64,000 bases of DNA from Pseudoduganella violaceinigra DSM 15887. GTDB lineage: Bacteria; Pseudomonadota; Gammaproteobacteria; Burkholderiales; Burkholderiaceae_D. Below are positions 54,226 to 62,726 of the stretch, one piece after another (the first letter of the stretch is position 1; the number at the start of each line of letters is the position of its first letter). The notes beneath the pieces were generated by a model that was not told the DNA's origin, ran no database searches, and saw only the letters and a list, made by a program, of their open reading frames with translations. Location of the stretch: NCBI RefSeq assembly GCF_000425385.1, contig NZ_AUDI01000016.1, positions 1-64,000 on the forward strand, in the 5' to 3' direction. A program made the translations under genes and the position numbers.

Positions 54226-56535
54226 ATGCAAAATCTCCTCCACAACCTCAATCCCGAACAACTCGCAGCAGTCACCCTGCCACCGCAAAACGCCCTGATC
54301 CTGGCCGGCGCCGGATCTGGCAAAACACGGGTGCTGACCACACGCATCGCGTGGCTGATCCAGACCGGCCAGGTATCGCCGGCCGGCGTGCTGGCGGTGA
54401 CCTTCACCAACAAAGCGGCGAAGGAAATGCTCACCCGTTTGAGCGCCATGTTGCCAATCAATACACGCGGCATGTGGATCGGCACCTTCCACGGCCTGTG
54501 CAACCGCCTGCTGCGCACCCATTACAAGGACGCGGCGCTGCCGCAGACTTTCCAGATCCTCGATTCGCAGGACCAGCTGTCGATGATCAAGCGCCTGCTC
54601 AAGGCGAACAATATCGACGACGAGAATTTCCCGCCGAAGCAGGTGATGTACTTCATCAATAACAACAAAGATCAGGGCTTGCGCGCCTCGCAGGTGGAGG
54701 CCTACGACGCGCTGGAGCGCAAGCTGGTCGAGTTGTATCAGTTGTACGACGACCAGTGCCAGCGCGAAGGCGTGGTGGACTTCGCCGAACTGCTGCTGCG
54801 CACCTACGAGCTGTTGTCGCGCAACGAGCCGCTGCGCCAGCATTACCAACAGCGCTTCCGCCATATCCTGGTCGACGAGTTCCAGGATACGAACAACCTG
54901 CAGTATGCCTGGTTGAAGCTGATGGCGGGCCACGGTTCCCAGTTCGGCGGCGCCCTGTTCGCCGTCGGCGACGACGACCAGAGCATCTACGCTTTCCGCG
55001 GCGCCAATGTGGGCAATATGCAGGCCTTCGAAAGCGAGTTCCAGGTCAAGAACCTGATCAAGCTGGAACAGAACTACCGCTCGCACGGCCACATCCTGGA
55101 TGCGGCCAACCTGCTGATCTCGAACAACAGCCGCCGCCTGGGCAAGAACCTGCGCACCGACGCCGGCCACGGCGAGCAGGTTCGCGTGTACGAGGCCAGC
55201 TCGGACCTGCAGGAAGCGCAGTGGATCATCGAGGAGGCCAAGTCGCTGATCGCCGAAGGCGCCCTGCGCCGCGAGATCGCCATCCTGTACCGCTCCAACG
55301 CGCAGTCGCGCGTGATCGAACATGCGCTGTTCTCGGCCGGCATGCCTTACCACGTGTACGGCGGCCTGCGCTACTTCCAGCGCGCCGAGGTGAAGCACGC
55401 CATCGCCTACCTGCAGCTGATGGACAACCCGCACAACGATTCGGCCTTCCTGCGCGTGGTGAACTTCCCGGCGCGCGGCATTGGTGCGCGCTCCATCGAG
55501 CAGTTGCAAAATGCTGCGGCCACGTACAACTGCTCGCTGTATGCGGCAGTGCCTTATATGGTCGGCAAGGCGGGCAGCTCGCTGGCGGCCTTCACCAAGC
55601 TGGTTGAAGGCGTGCGTTTCGAGACGCAGCAGCTGGCGTTGCCCGAGCTGGTGCGCATTACGCTGGATTCGTCCGGCCTGCTGCAGCACTACCAGAATGA
55701 AAAAGAAGGCGCCGACCGGGTGGAAAACCTGGAGCAGATGGTCAGCGCCGCGACGCAATTCGTGTCGGAAGAAGGTTTCGGCCAGGGCGCTCCCGCCCAC
55801 CTCGGCCCGCAGGCTTCCGCTTCCGCCGGCGCCCAGGTGGTGGTGGCCGATGGCGTGGAAATCATCGACGCCGACGCGCCGCTGGCAACCGTGATGTCGC
55901 CGCTGTCCGCCTTCCTGTCGCATGCCTCGCTGGAAGCCGGCGACAACCAGGCGCAGGAAGGCCAGGATGCGCTGCAGCTGATGACCGTGCACTCGGCCAA
56001 AGGCCTTGAGTTCGACAATGTCTTCATCACGGGCCTGGAAGAAGGCCTGTTCCCGCACGAGAGCAGCTCGAAGGAAGAAGGCGGCGTGGAAGAGGAACGG
56101 CGCCTGATGTACGTGGCGATCACCCGCGCCCGCAAGCGCTTGTACATGGCGTTCTGCCAAACCCGCATGCTGCACGGCCAGACCCGCTACAACATGAAGT
56201 CGCGCTTCTTCGACGAACTGCCGGAGGAATCGCTGAAGTGGCTGACCGCACGCGCCCAGCAGAACAACTGGTTCAGCACCGGCTCGCGCAAGTCGGCGTG
56301 GGATGAGATGCCTTCCGTGCCAAGCGCAGACAACCGCCTGGCGGCGCGCATGAACGAGCGCTCCGGCGCATCGGGCGGCTGGCGCATCGGCGAATCGGTG
56401 GCGCATGCCAAGTTCGGCGAAGGCGTGATCGTCAACATCGAAGGCAGCGGCGCAAACTGCCGCGCGCAAATCAACTTCGGCTCCTTCGGCATGAAGGTGC
56501 TCGACCTGTCGGTCGCCAAGCTCGAACGGCTCTAA
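54226..56535 (+). CDS. uvrD: UvrD/PcrA-type superfamily 1 DNA helicase
   Basis: 769 aa 3'-5' helicase of repair. Motifs: Q motif LNPEQLAAV, Walker A LAGAGSGKTRVL, Ia TFTNKAAKEM, II DEFQDTN, III AVGDDDQSIYAFRGA, IV QNYRSH, V LMTVHSAKGLEFDNVFITG, VI YVAITRARKRLYM. The C-terminus (IGESVAHAKFGEGVIVNIEG) is the RNAP-binding Tudor-like domain of UvrD/PcrA. A TATAAT ends six bases before the ATG with no ribosome binding site, so the mRNA may be leaderless. Two hairpins follow the stop. Confidence 0.94.
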   Translation: MQNLLHNLNPEQLAAVTLPPQNALILAGAGSGKTRVLTTRIAWLIQTGQVSPAGVLAVTFTNKAAKEMLTRLSAMLPINTRGMWIGTFHGLCNRLLRTHYKDAALPQTFQILDSQDQLSMIKRLLKANNIDDENFPPKQVMYFINNNKDQGLRASQVEAYDALERKLVELYQLYDDQCQREGVVDFAELLLRTYELLSRNEPLRQHYQQRFRHILVDEFQDTNNLQYAWLKLMAGHGSQFGGALFAVGDDDQSIYAFRGANVGNMQAFESEFQVKNLIKLEQNYRSHGHILDAANLLISNNSRRLGKNLRTDAGHGEQVRVYEASSDLQEAQWIIEEAKSLIAEGALRREIAILYRSNAQSRVIEHALFSAGMPYHVYGGLRYFQRAEVKHAIAYLQLMDNPHNDSAFLRVVNFPARGIGARSIEQLQNAAATYNCSLYAAVPYMVGKAGSSLAAFTKLVEGVRFETQQLALPELVRITLDSSGLLQHYQNEKEGADRVENLEQMVSAATQFVSEEGFGQGAPAHLGPQASASAGAQVVVADGVEIIDADAPLATVMSPLSAFLSHASLEAGDNQAQEGQDALQLMTVHSAKGLEFDNVFITGLEEGLFPHESSSKEEGGVEEERRLMYVAITRARKRLYMAFCQTRMLHGQTRYNMKSRFFDELPEESLKWLTARAQQNNWFSTGSRKSAWDEMPSVPSADNRLAARMNERSGASGGWRIGESVAHAKFGEGVIVNIEGSGANCRAQINFGSFGMKVLDLSVAKLERL

Positions 56536-56542
56536 CGACCCT

Positions 56543-56568
56543 GGGTGGAAGCTTCTTCGCTTCCGCCC
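56543..56568 (+). terminator. Hairpin directly after uvrD
   Basis: GGGTGGAAGC (56543-56552) pairs with GCTTCCGCCC (56559-56568), one T-G type wobble, loop TTCTTC. It has no U-tract; it probably works with the stronger terminator 14 bp downstream. Confidence 0.5.
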
Positions 56569-56581
56569 GATTGGGATTCCA

Positions 56582-56623
56582 AATCGCGTTCTGCATTTTT
56601 GCATAGCCAGAACGCGATTTTTT
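56582..56623 (+). terminator. Rho-independent terminator of uvrD
   Basis: A perfect 12-bp stem AATCGCGTTCTG (56582-56593) with CAGAACGCGATT (56608-56619), 14-base loop, followed by a run of six U. It isolates uvrD from the downstream transporter. Confidence 0.88.
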
Positions 56624-56690
56624 GGAATACCAATGCATGAAAGCATAGCCTACAGTGGGCGCCAGTGAACAATCACACTGGAGCCCACAG

Positions 56691-57614
56691 ATGGAAACCT
56701 TCCTGATCCCCGCCTCGCTGATTGCAGGCGGACTGCTCGCCGTCCAGGCGGGCGCCAATGCGCAACTGTCGAAGGCAACCGGCAGCCCCTTTGCCGCTAC
56801 GACGCTGCAATTATCGGTCGGCACGCTGGCACTGCTGGTGCTTGCGCTTTTAAGCGGAACGCTGACCGCGATCTCAAGTCTCCCCAAGGTGCCTTGGTGG
56901 CATGCCGTCGGTGGCGTGGCCAGCGCGTTTTATGTCGTTTCCACTATCCTGTTGTTTCCACGCCTCGGCGCGATCGTGTCGGTCGGCCTCTTCATCGCAG
57001 GGCAGATGCTCGCGTCTTTTGCCCTCGATGCCAGCGGCGTGGCCAACGGCGCGCCGCGTCCGATTGATGCGCCGCTTGCCCTCGGCATGACTGCAATACT
57101 CGCGGGCGCGGCCATCATTGTGAGAGGCCAGGCTGGCCAACAGTCGCAGCCCGTTCAGGGCAAGGCCGGCTGGATCGTCCTCGCCCTGCTGGCAGGAGCC
57201 GTCCTTCCTATCCAGGGCGTGGTCAACGGCCTGCTGCGACATGACCTCGGAGCGCCATTCGTCGTCGGCGCAGTGAGCTTCCTGGTCGCCACATTGGCAA
57301 TGGCGGCTGCGCTGCTTTTCTCCGCCGTAGTCCTGCGCGCGCCGGCGCCCACGCTGCAAGGTCTGCCCACTATGCCATGGTGGGGATGGTTGGGCGGCTT
57401 TGCCGGCGCGGTTTATGTCACCACGGTATTCACAGCCATTCCGGTGATCGGCGCATCGGCAGCGGTAGGCCTGACAGTGGCCGGCCAACAGCTGGCCTCC
57501 GTGTTCGTTGACCGCCACGGCTGGTTCAGGCTACCAAAACGCGAGGTCTCGCCGCTGCGGCTGGCCGGTGTCGTGCTGCTGCTCGCCGGTGTCGCTGCAA
57601 TCAAGCTGCTGTAA
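56691..57614 (+). CDS. DMT-superfamily transporter (fused YdcZ/DUF606 repeats)
   Basis: 307 aa from the ATG at 56691. Ten hydrophobic helices in two homologous halves, each of DUF606 type (first GGLLAVQAGANAQLSKATGSPF, second GAVLPIQGVVNGLLRHDLGAPF, then GQMLASFALD and GQQLASVFVDRHGW). Such proteins are inner-membrane drug/metabolite-type carriers of mostly unknown substrate. It ends 10 bp before the retron a1 arm on the same strand, so retron RNA could be made by read-through. Confidence 0.88.
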   Translation: METFLIPASLIAGGLLAVQAGANAQLSKATGSPFAATTLQLSVGTLALLVLALLSGTLTAISSLPKVPWWHAVGGVASAFYVVSTILLFPRLGAIVSVGLFIAGQMLASFALDASGVANGAPRPIDAPLALGMTAILAGAAIIVRGQAGQQSQPVQGKAGWIVLALLAGAVLPIQGVVNGLLRHDLGAPFVVGAVSFLVATLAMAAALLFSAVVLRAPAPTLQGLPTMPWWGWLGGFAGAVYVTTVFTAIPVIGASAAVGLTVAGQQLASVFVDRHGWFRLPKREVSPLRLAGVVLLLAGVAAIKLL

Positions 57615-57624
57615 GCAACCGCAA

Positions 57625-57801
57625 GCGCGAGGAGCGCAGTGCCGGAGTTGACCTTTAATTGGAATTCCCCTAAGGTGTCGGCGGGGCGTATCCTTCAAGC
57701 CGGCCTGTCCTTGCCTCGCGCAGTGACAGCCTCTACGGGGCTACCCCGTGGGATATTTTTTGCTCAGCATTTCGCCGCATGAGAGTCCTTGCGCTCCGCG
57801 C
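57625..57801 (+). ncRNA. Retron msr-msd non-coding RNA
   Basis: Candidate template RNA for the adjacent reverse transcriptase. Arm a1 (57625-57638; GCGCG, two-base bulge, GAGCGCA) is complementary to a2 (57790-57801; TGCGCTCCGCGC). The G at 57639 directly after a1 is the candidate branching guanosine. The msr part holds a stem-loop about 57641-57682 (GCCG...CGGC with a TGACCTTTA / TAAGGTGTC inner stem). The msd part holds GGCCTGTC/GACAGCC and CTACGGGG/CCCCGTGG stems, a T-run at 57754-57760 and CTCA/TGAG around 57763-57783. The span of 177 nt fits known retrons. Exact msDNA ends cannot be set by eye. Confidence 0.75.
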
Positions 57802-57857
57802 AACGAAACTCAAGCATCACGAGACTCGTTGAAGGCTCTGCGCCCCTCCCTACACCA

Positions 57858-59240
57858 ATGACTACCGATAAACTCACCGCGCTGGCACTTGCCGATACGA
57901 TGCTGGCCACCGACGGCAGCATGGAAAGCCTGATCGCGGCATGTAATCGCGTCTTCGGCTCCCGTCAGCCGTGGGCGACGGGAATCTGCGTTGCACTCAT
58001 TGAACGGACCGGCGAAAGCTTCCATTACTTCAGCCGGCATGAGCTGGCCGACATACTGCTGCAGCTCCTTGGCCACCAGTTCGACGACGATGAGTACGGC
58101 GAGTACAACGACGACGAGTTTGGGGAAGAAGACAGCTCGCCGCCATACATCGAGCTGCCGCAAGTGCGGCGCTATTGCCTCGATCAGCCGATACGCCCCC
58201 CGAAACCGGAGTGGCTGGCCGCACTTGCACTCCCCGAGCTTCCCACCATCGGCGATCTCGCCCACTGGCTGAACGAACCGGTCGGCGCGCTCGAATGGTT
58301 TGCAGACCAATGGCGCCTTGCGGGCGACGCGCAGTCGCGCCTGCAAAACTACCATTATCGCTGGGTAGCAAAACGCAGCGGCGGCTTGCGCCTGATTGAG
58401 ATACCCAAGGCACGACTTCGCAGAGTCCAGCAAAAAATCCTGCGCCAGATACTGGATCTGGCGCCGCCGCATCCATCCGTACATGGTTTCCGCCGGGGGC
58501 GTTCCAGCGTTACGCACGCTGCCCTGCACGCAGGCAAGCGCGTCGTGATTCGCATGGACCTGAAAGACTTTTTTCCAAGCATTCAAGTCTCACGCATCCA
58601 TGCGCTGTTTGAAAAGCTGGGCTATTCCCAAAGCGTCGCAGGCACACTGGCCCGGATATGCGTCAACCGCGCACCCTATGGCCTGTTCCGTGACAAACAG
58701 ACGGGAGGCTCGCTACCCTGGGTCGAACGCCAGGCTTTGAAGACGCCTCACCTACCGCAGGGATCCCCCTGCTCGCCGGCATTGGCCAACCTATGCGCAT
58801 ACCGTCTCGACATACGGCTCGAAACGCTGGCTCAGTCGCTTGGCGCTTCCTACAGCCGCTATGCCGACGACCTGGCATTTTCTGGTGGCGCGGATTTCGC
58901 GCGCGCTGCCCACCGCTTCCATATCCAGGTTGCGGCGATCGCGCTTGAAGAGGGATTTCGCGTCAATACACGGAAGACCCGCGTCATGCGCGAAGGTACT
59001 CGCCAACAAGTGACAGGCGTTGTCGTCAACACCCACCCCAATCTCGCGCGCAGCGAGTACGACACGTTGAAGGCCATGCTGACGAACTGCGTCCGCCACG
59101 GGCCGACATCGCAGAACAGGCATAACCGTCCCGACTTCCGCGCCCATTTGGCTGGCAGGATTTCTTATGTGAAGATGCTTAACGTGAATCGGGCAGTCAA
59201 GTTACAGAGACTGTTCGAAAGCATTGCGTGGACACCTTAA
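57858..59240 (+). CDS. Retron reverse transcriptase with N-terminal extension
   Basis: 460 aa from the ATG at 57858. The first ~130 residues are an extension of unknown fold with an acidic stretch (FDDDEYGEYNDDEFGEED, 75-92). The RT domain follows: VAKRSGGLRLIEIPKARLRRVQ (about 170-191), HGFRRGRSSVTHAALH (209-224, a variant of the retron NAxxH region), RMDLKDFFPSI with catalytic D234, LPQGSPCSPALANL (299-312), YSRYADDLAFSG with D337/D338, and QQVTGVVVN (VTG at 385-387). All catalytic residues look intact. It should use the upstream RNA to make a branched RNA-DNA hybrid (msDNA). The length and extension recall long myxobacterial RTs such as Mx162. A hairpin at 57801-57831 lies in the leader; the ribosome binding site is poor. 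Confidence 0.9.
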   Translation: MTTDKLTALALADTMLATDGSMESLIAACNRVFGSRQPWATGICVALIERTGESFHYFSRHELADILLQLLGHQFDDDEYGEYNDDEFGEEDSSPPYIELPQVRRYCLDQPIRPPKPEWLAALALPELPTIGDLAHWLNEPVGALEWFADQWRLAGDAQSRLQNYHYRWVAKRSGGLRLIEIPKARLRRVQQKILRQILDLAPPHPSVHGFRRGRSSVTHAALHAGKRVVIRMDLKDFFPSIQVSRIHALFEKLGYSQSVAGTLARICVNRAPYGLFRDKQTGGSLPWVERQALKTPHLPQGSPCSPALANLCAYRLDIRLETLAQSLGASYSRYADDLAFSGGADFARAAHRFHIQVAAIALEEGFRVNTRKTRVMREGTRQQVTGVVVNTHPNLARSEYDTLKAMLTNCVRHGPTSQNRHNRPDFRAHLAGRISYVKMLNVNRAVKLQRLFESIAWTP

Positions 59241-59253
59241 GCATGACACCTGC

Positions 59254-60462
59254 TTACGGGACCGCGCCCATAATAGCGTGCATCAGCTCCGGATAGACCC
59301 ACGTGTTGTTCCGGCGGTCCAGCAATCCAAAGACTTCGGCCTGCTCGGATGAAACGGAAAGGTCGCCGTTATCCCACACAATCGTTGGAATGCCTGCGCG
59401 CCTGGCACTACGGATCAAATATGCTGCGTGGCGGACTCTCTGCGCCAGGTTGTTCTTGTGTATCGATCCCCACTCGCCAATCACCACCGGCACGCCCTTC
59501 TCGATAAAATTGCGTGTCAGGCGGTCGAAATACTGGTCAATCTCCTTCTCGCCGTGGAATTCCGCCGTCCCTGCCCACTTCATTGTGAACTGCGACGGCA
59601 TATAGGCGTGGGTGGACAATGCAACCATCCGGTCCGGGGGCATTACAACAGCGTCCAATTGCGCCGCTCCTCCCGTCGCCGCGTATGACGGCAGCATAAC
59701 CAGCCGTCGGGCATTATTGCCGCCACTGGCCCGAATTGCCGCCAGCGCCGCTAAATTCAACCGGTTGACCACCTCGAAATATTCCGGTTTTCCTTTCCAG
59801 TCTTCCTTGCCGTTGACCGTTACGTGCGGCTCATTCATGACCTCAAAGATTAAATGATGCCCGTATGGCTTGAAGCGTTGGGCGATCTGTACCCATAGCT
59901 TGGCCAGGATATCGTTCGCACGCGCCTCGTTAGCGGAAGTTGGCTCTTCCCAGCCGTTGTTGTGATGGACATTGACGATCGCATACATGCCGTTGTCCAA
60001 AGCGTAGTTGACTATCTCCTCGACCCGGTCCATCCAGGCATTGTCGATAGTCCAGTCAGGACCGCTCACATGATTGTCCCAGCTGACAGGAATGCGCAAG
60101 GTATTCATGCCCAGGTCCTTGAGCTTGTCGACGTTGACCCTGGTCGTCCTGGGATTACCCCATCGCGTTTCATCACCCGGTGCGTCGGGTTTTTCGTCAA
60201 TGGAATCCATGGTGTTGCCAAGATTCCAGCCCGTCCCCATTTCACGAGTGATGTCAAAACCGTTGCGCACCGCGCATCCGTCGCCGGACGCGAGGCCTGC
60301 GCAGATTGGCAAATCCGCGCTGCGATGCAGCGATTCCGCATTTGACGATGGGTTGCAGGCGTTGGGCGGCATGTCGCCCGCATTGACGCCGACGCTAACA
60401 AACACCGCCGCTGCGATTGCGGCAAACCTGATAGTTCGTATGTTCGGCACCTTCTTCTTCAA
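59254..60462 (-). CDS. Secreted GH5 endoglucanase
   Basis: 402 aa. Signal peptide (residues ~10-28), a ~40-residue linker, then a glycoside hydrolase family 5 barrel: GWNLGNTMDSID, LGMNTLRIPVSWDNHV, AIVNVHHNNGWEE, acid/base Glu in FEVMNEPHV, STHAYMPSQFTM and nucleophile Glu in VVIGEWGSI. It probably hydrolyses cellulose or a related beta-glucan outside the cell. No ATG exists in the 5' part of the frame; TTG 60462 or GTG 60450 must start it. It follows the 60469-61152 gene by 6 bp and is convergent with the retron RT. Confidence 0.93.
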   Translation of the reverse strand: MKKKVPNIRTIRFAAIAAAVFVSVGVNAGDMPPNACNPSSNAESLHRSADLPICAGLASGDGCAVRNGFDITREMGTGWNLGNTMDSIDEKPDAPGDETRWGNPRTTRVNVDKLKDLGMNTLRIPVSWDNHVSGPDWTIDNAWMDRVEEIVNYALDNGMYAIVNVHHNNGWEEPTSANEARANDILAKLWVQIAQRFKPYGHHLIFEVMNEPHVTVNGKEDWKGKPEYFEVVNRLNLAALAAIRASGGNNARRLVMLPSYAATGGAAQLDAVVMPPDRMVALSTHAYMPSQFTMKWAGTAEFHGEKEIDQYFDRLTRNFIEKGVPVVIGEWGSIHKNNLAQRVRHAAYLIRSARRAGIPTIVWDNGDLSVSSEQAEVFGLLDRRNNTWVYPELMHAIMGAVP

Positions 60463-60468
60463 TTGCCG

Positions 60469-61152
60469 CTAGCGCTCAATATCAGGCGCCACTGCGACGG
60501 GATAGCCAATTTCCAGTGCCATTTCTTCCGCCTCATTCATTTCGATTTCTGGATTCAAGCTTGCGACCAGGCTCGCGGTGAGCGGCGCATGCGCAAAGAT
60601 GGCGCGGATGGCATCGATCGGAATATTTTCCTCAAAATAGTCGCTGGCATATTCCTGGTATGCCTCCTCAGGCGCGATCAGGAGTGCTAGCAAATAGCTG
60701 CTCCCATCATCCTCGTCTGCCCACTGCACGTCTTCCACATTCACCTGCGACCAGTGGCTGTCGTACCCGCGCCGCCAGAAGCAGAAAGTCGCTTGCGCCA
60801 TCGAGAACGCCGGCTCGCCAAGGAAGGAACTGAAGTCCTGGGGCACCCTTTCCTGTATCGCCTTTGCAAGGTTGGCACCGACGACCGCTGATTCATGCGA
60901 AAATCCTTTCAGCGCCGCGTCATTTTCGTCGAACAGCAGAAACCAGTCGTCTCCTTCGCCATTGCGCATCGATGCCATTTCCTCACCGGGGGACCAGTGT
61001 GCATTGAAGCTGAAATACCGATAATCCCACTCAGGGCAAATCAAGGCATCCAACATCGCCAGCGCCATACACTTGCGGCGAAGGATCTCAATCTCAGGTA
61101 GCTGCGCCGCTTTTATTTGCATTGGTGGCCAATCACTTCGCGAATTCGACAT
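60469..61152 (-). CDS. Immunity-like hypothetical protein, 227 aa
   Basis: Start at ATG 61152 (a TTG at 61185 is also open). Acidic, soluble, no signal. Segments such as LRRKCMALAMLDALICPEWDYRYFSFNAHW, MRNGEGDDWFLLFDENDAALKGFSHESA and FCFWRRGYDSHWSQVNV, with a C-terminal helix ending APDIER, are of a type often found as polymorphic-toxin immunity or orphan proteins. That reading is resemblance only. It abuts the GH5 gene (6-bp gap), but a functional link is doubtful. Confidence 0.65.
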   Translation of the reverse strand: MSNSRSDWPPMQIKAAQLPEIEILRRKCMALAMLDALICPEWDYRYFSFNAHWSPGEEMASMRNGEGDDWFLLFDENDAALKGFSHESAVVGANLAKAIQERVPQDFSSFLGEPAFSMAQATFCFWRRGYDSHWSQVNVEDVQWADEDDGSSYLLALLIAPEEAYQEYASDYFEENIPIDAIRAIFAHAPLTASLVASLNPEIEMNEAEEMALEIGYPVAVAPDIER

Positions 61153-61279
61153 AGGTGTGGCTTTCACCTTCCAGTTCTTCTTCAATGATCGATGAGCTGG
61201 ACTAGATCACCGCGGATCGTCTGGAGGGGCATGAGCAATACACCTTATCGTGGCTATTTAAATGAAGTTAAAAAATGCG

Positions 61280-61603
61280 TTATGTTTCAGCGGGCAAAAA
61301 TGCCCACCGTAGCGCTTCTATACTAAGGGTGTCACCTGACTGAAGCTCAATTTCGAACAGTCCATTCCGTGGCTGACGCACGGAGTTAACCGACGAGGAT
61401 GGTCCCCAGCTCTCATGGCGCGGAAGATCGATTCGTGTGAACCCTTCGAATACCAGCAGGTGCGGCAGCGTGCCGACCGGACGAAATCGGAGTTCGCATC
61501 GTGCTACGTCCCAGCTAACCAAAACCGAGATTAAGACGGCATCATGCATTGGCAAGGTATCGAATCCGTCGTCCACCGGCATTCCCATCGTTTGACTATT
61601 CAT
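61280..61603 (-). CDS. Immunity-like hypothetical protein, 107 aa
   Basis: Small protein with TLPMHDAVLISVLVSWDVARCELRFRP followed by beta segments (PHLLVFEGFTRIDLPRH, LFEIELQSGDTLSIEALRW). It looks like an all-beta small fold; I do not recognise a named family. Its ATG overlaps the stop of the 86-aa gene upstream (61600-61603), so the two are translationally coupled. Confidence 0.6.
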   Translation of the reverse strand: MNSQTMGMPVDDGFDTLPMHDAVLISVLVSWDVARCELRFRPVGTLPHLLVFEGFTRIDLPRHESWGPSSSVNSVRQPRNGLFEIELQSGDTLSIEALRWAFLPAET

Positions 61604-61860
61604 CTTTCAGTATTTTGATTCGACCCAAACAATCGCGTCGGGATGATGTTCTCGTACCGTTTCAATTGCGCCTGCAAGGATGTTTTCAGGCTCACCTGCC
61701 AACGGGAAGGAAATCGGGTAAGGCTCAAACCACTGTGCGCGCCGAACTCTTGCTCGGTCATCGCGTCGGCACCGCACCAAATGACAGCACCGCTCACTGA
61801 GGCGGTCAAAAGCGCTTGCTGAAGACCCTTTGCACTAATCGCCAAATAAACGGTGCTCAT
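61600..61860 (-). CDS. Hypothetical protein, 86 aa, coupled to the next gene
   Basis: Not recognised. Sequence MSTVYLAISAKGLQQALLTA with AVIWCGADAMTEQEFGAHSG, alpha/beta, cytoplasmic, no motif. Overlap ATGA with the 107-aa gene. Coupled pairs of tiny unknown genes here suggest a polymorphic toxin immunity or orphan-antitoxin locus, which is unproven. Confidence 0.55.
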   Translation of the reverse strand: MSTVYLAISAKGLQQALLTASVSGAVIWCGADAMTEQEFGAHSGLSLTRFPSRWQVSLKTSLQAQLKRYENIIPTRLFGSNQNTER

Positions 61861-61966
61861 TTTTTTGCATCCCGTCGCATGTAAGACAGAAGACGAGCTG
61901 CTGCGCGCTCAACGGACGAAAAGGCAAATCGGGAGAACGGCAACCAAACGCTCGACGCAAACTTTA

Positions 61967-62491
61967 TTAGCGCTCTTCTTTACATCTTGCATAAGCAATG
62001 AGCACACGGTCTGTGTAGAGTTCATCCGTCACCACGTTTACGGTTCGGAGCAGACGTCCATCTTTCATGCGCAGGAAATCGGAGATCTTCGTATCGCCAT
62101 CGTCATAGCGAAGAATCGCGTTGCCATAATTCGCCGCCAGATGCTCCGACCACGAAGGTATGTCGTCCGGTTGCAAATAGATGCCCTCATCATTCCGGCG
62201 AAGCGCACCATTGAATGGAACCACGCTGTTGCACAAGACACCTTCTACGTCGAACCAGGTAACCGATGGCTGTCCGGTCAGGTGCTCGGAAAAGCGTCCA
62301 TCAGGTGCCACTTCAAGTTTCATGCCGGAGGTGCTTTTCAAACTCTCCTCAAGTTCGTCGCCAACACCGTTCAACCAATCAGCGATCCCGTCTGGATCAG
62401 GTTCATCGTCGACGAACGCGATCTCGCTATTGATCGTGGTGCTTCCCACCAGCTCCCAGCAACCGGCAATCGATTCGAAATTGTTTTGCAT
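61967..62491 (-). CDS. Hypothetical protein, 174 aa
   Basis: Not recognised. Acidic and beta-rich (CWELVGSTTINSEIAFVDDEPDPDG, KLEVAPDGRFSEHLTG, VTWFDVEGVLCNSVVPF, GNAILRYDDGDTKISDFLRM, RVLIAYARCKEER), which suggests a lipocalin-like small barrel. No signal peptide. A GAGGTG ribosome binding site precedes the ATG. It is separated by 106 bp from the 86/107-aa pair, in the same AT-richer block. Confidence 0.6.
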   Translation of the reverse strand: MQNNFESIAGCWELVGSTTINSEIAFVDDEPDPDGIADWLNGVGDELEESLKSTSGMKLEVAPDGRFSEHLTGQPSVTWFDVEGVLCNSVVPFNGALRRNDEGIYLQPDDIPSWSEHLAANYGNAILRYDDGDTKISDFLRMKDGRLLRTVNVVTDELYTDRVLIAYARCKEER

Positions 62492-62726
62492 CAGAGCACC
62501 TCAAACAAGGAAGGTTGGCAATATAGCACTGCCACTACCCTGATGGCCAATGATACCGTTTCGTTCGAAGAGATTTTTTGCTTCCTTCAGCGCGCTTAGA
62601 CGACCTGCGATCCAGGCGTTCTGCGGAGCAGTCAACTAGCCTGGATGACAAAAATATTCCTTCTCACTTCGCCTTAACGACCATTAACCCGGCTCAGGAT
62701 GATGGCCTGCGCCTCTTCTGCAGCAA

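Noticed and set aside
57789..57857. Longer RT start at TTG 57789
   Set aside because: It would overlap the a2 arm and the leader hairpin, and the added residues look non-coding; ATG 57858 is preferred.
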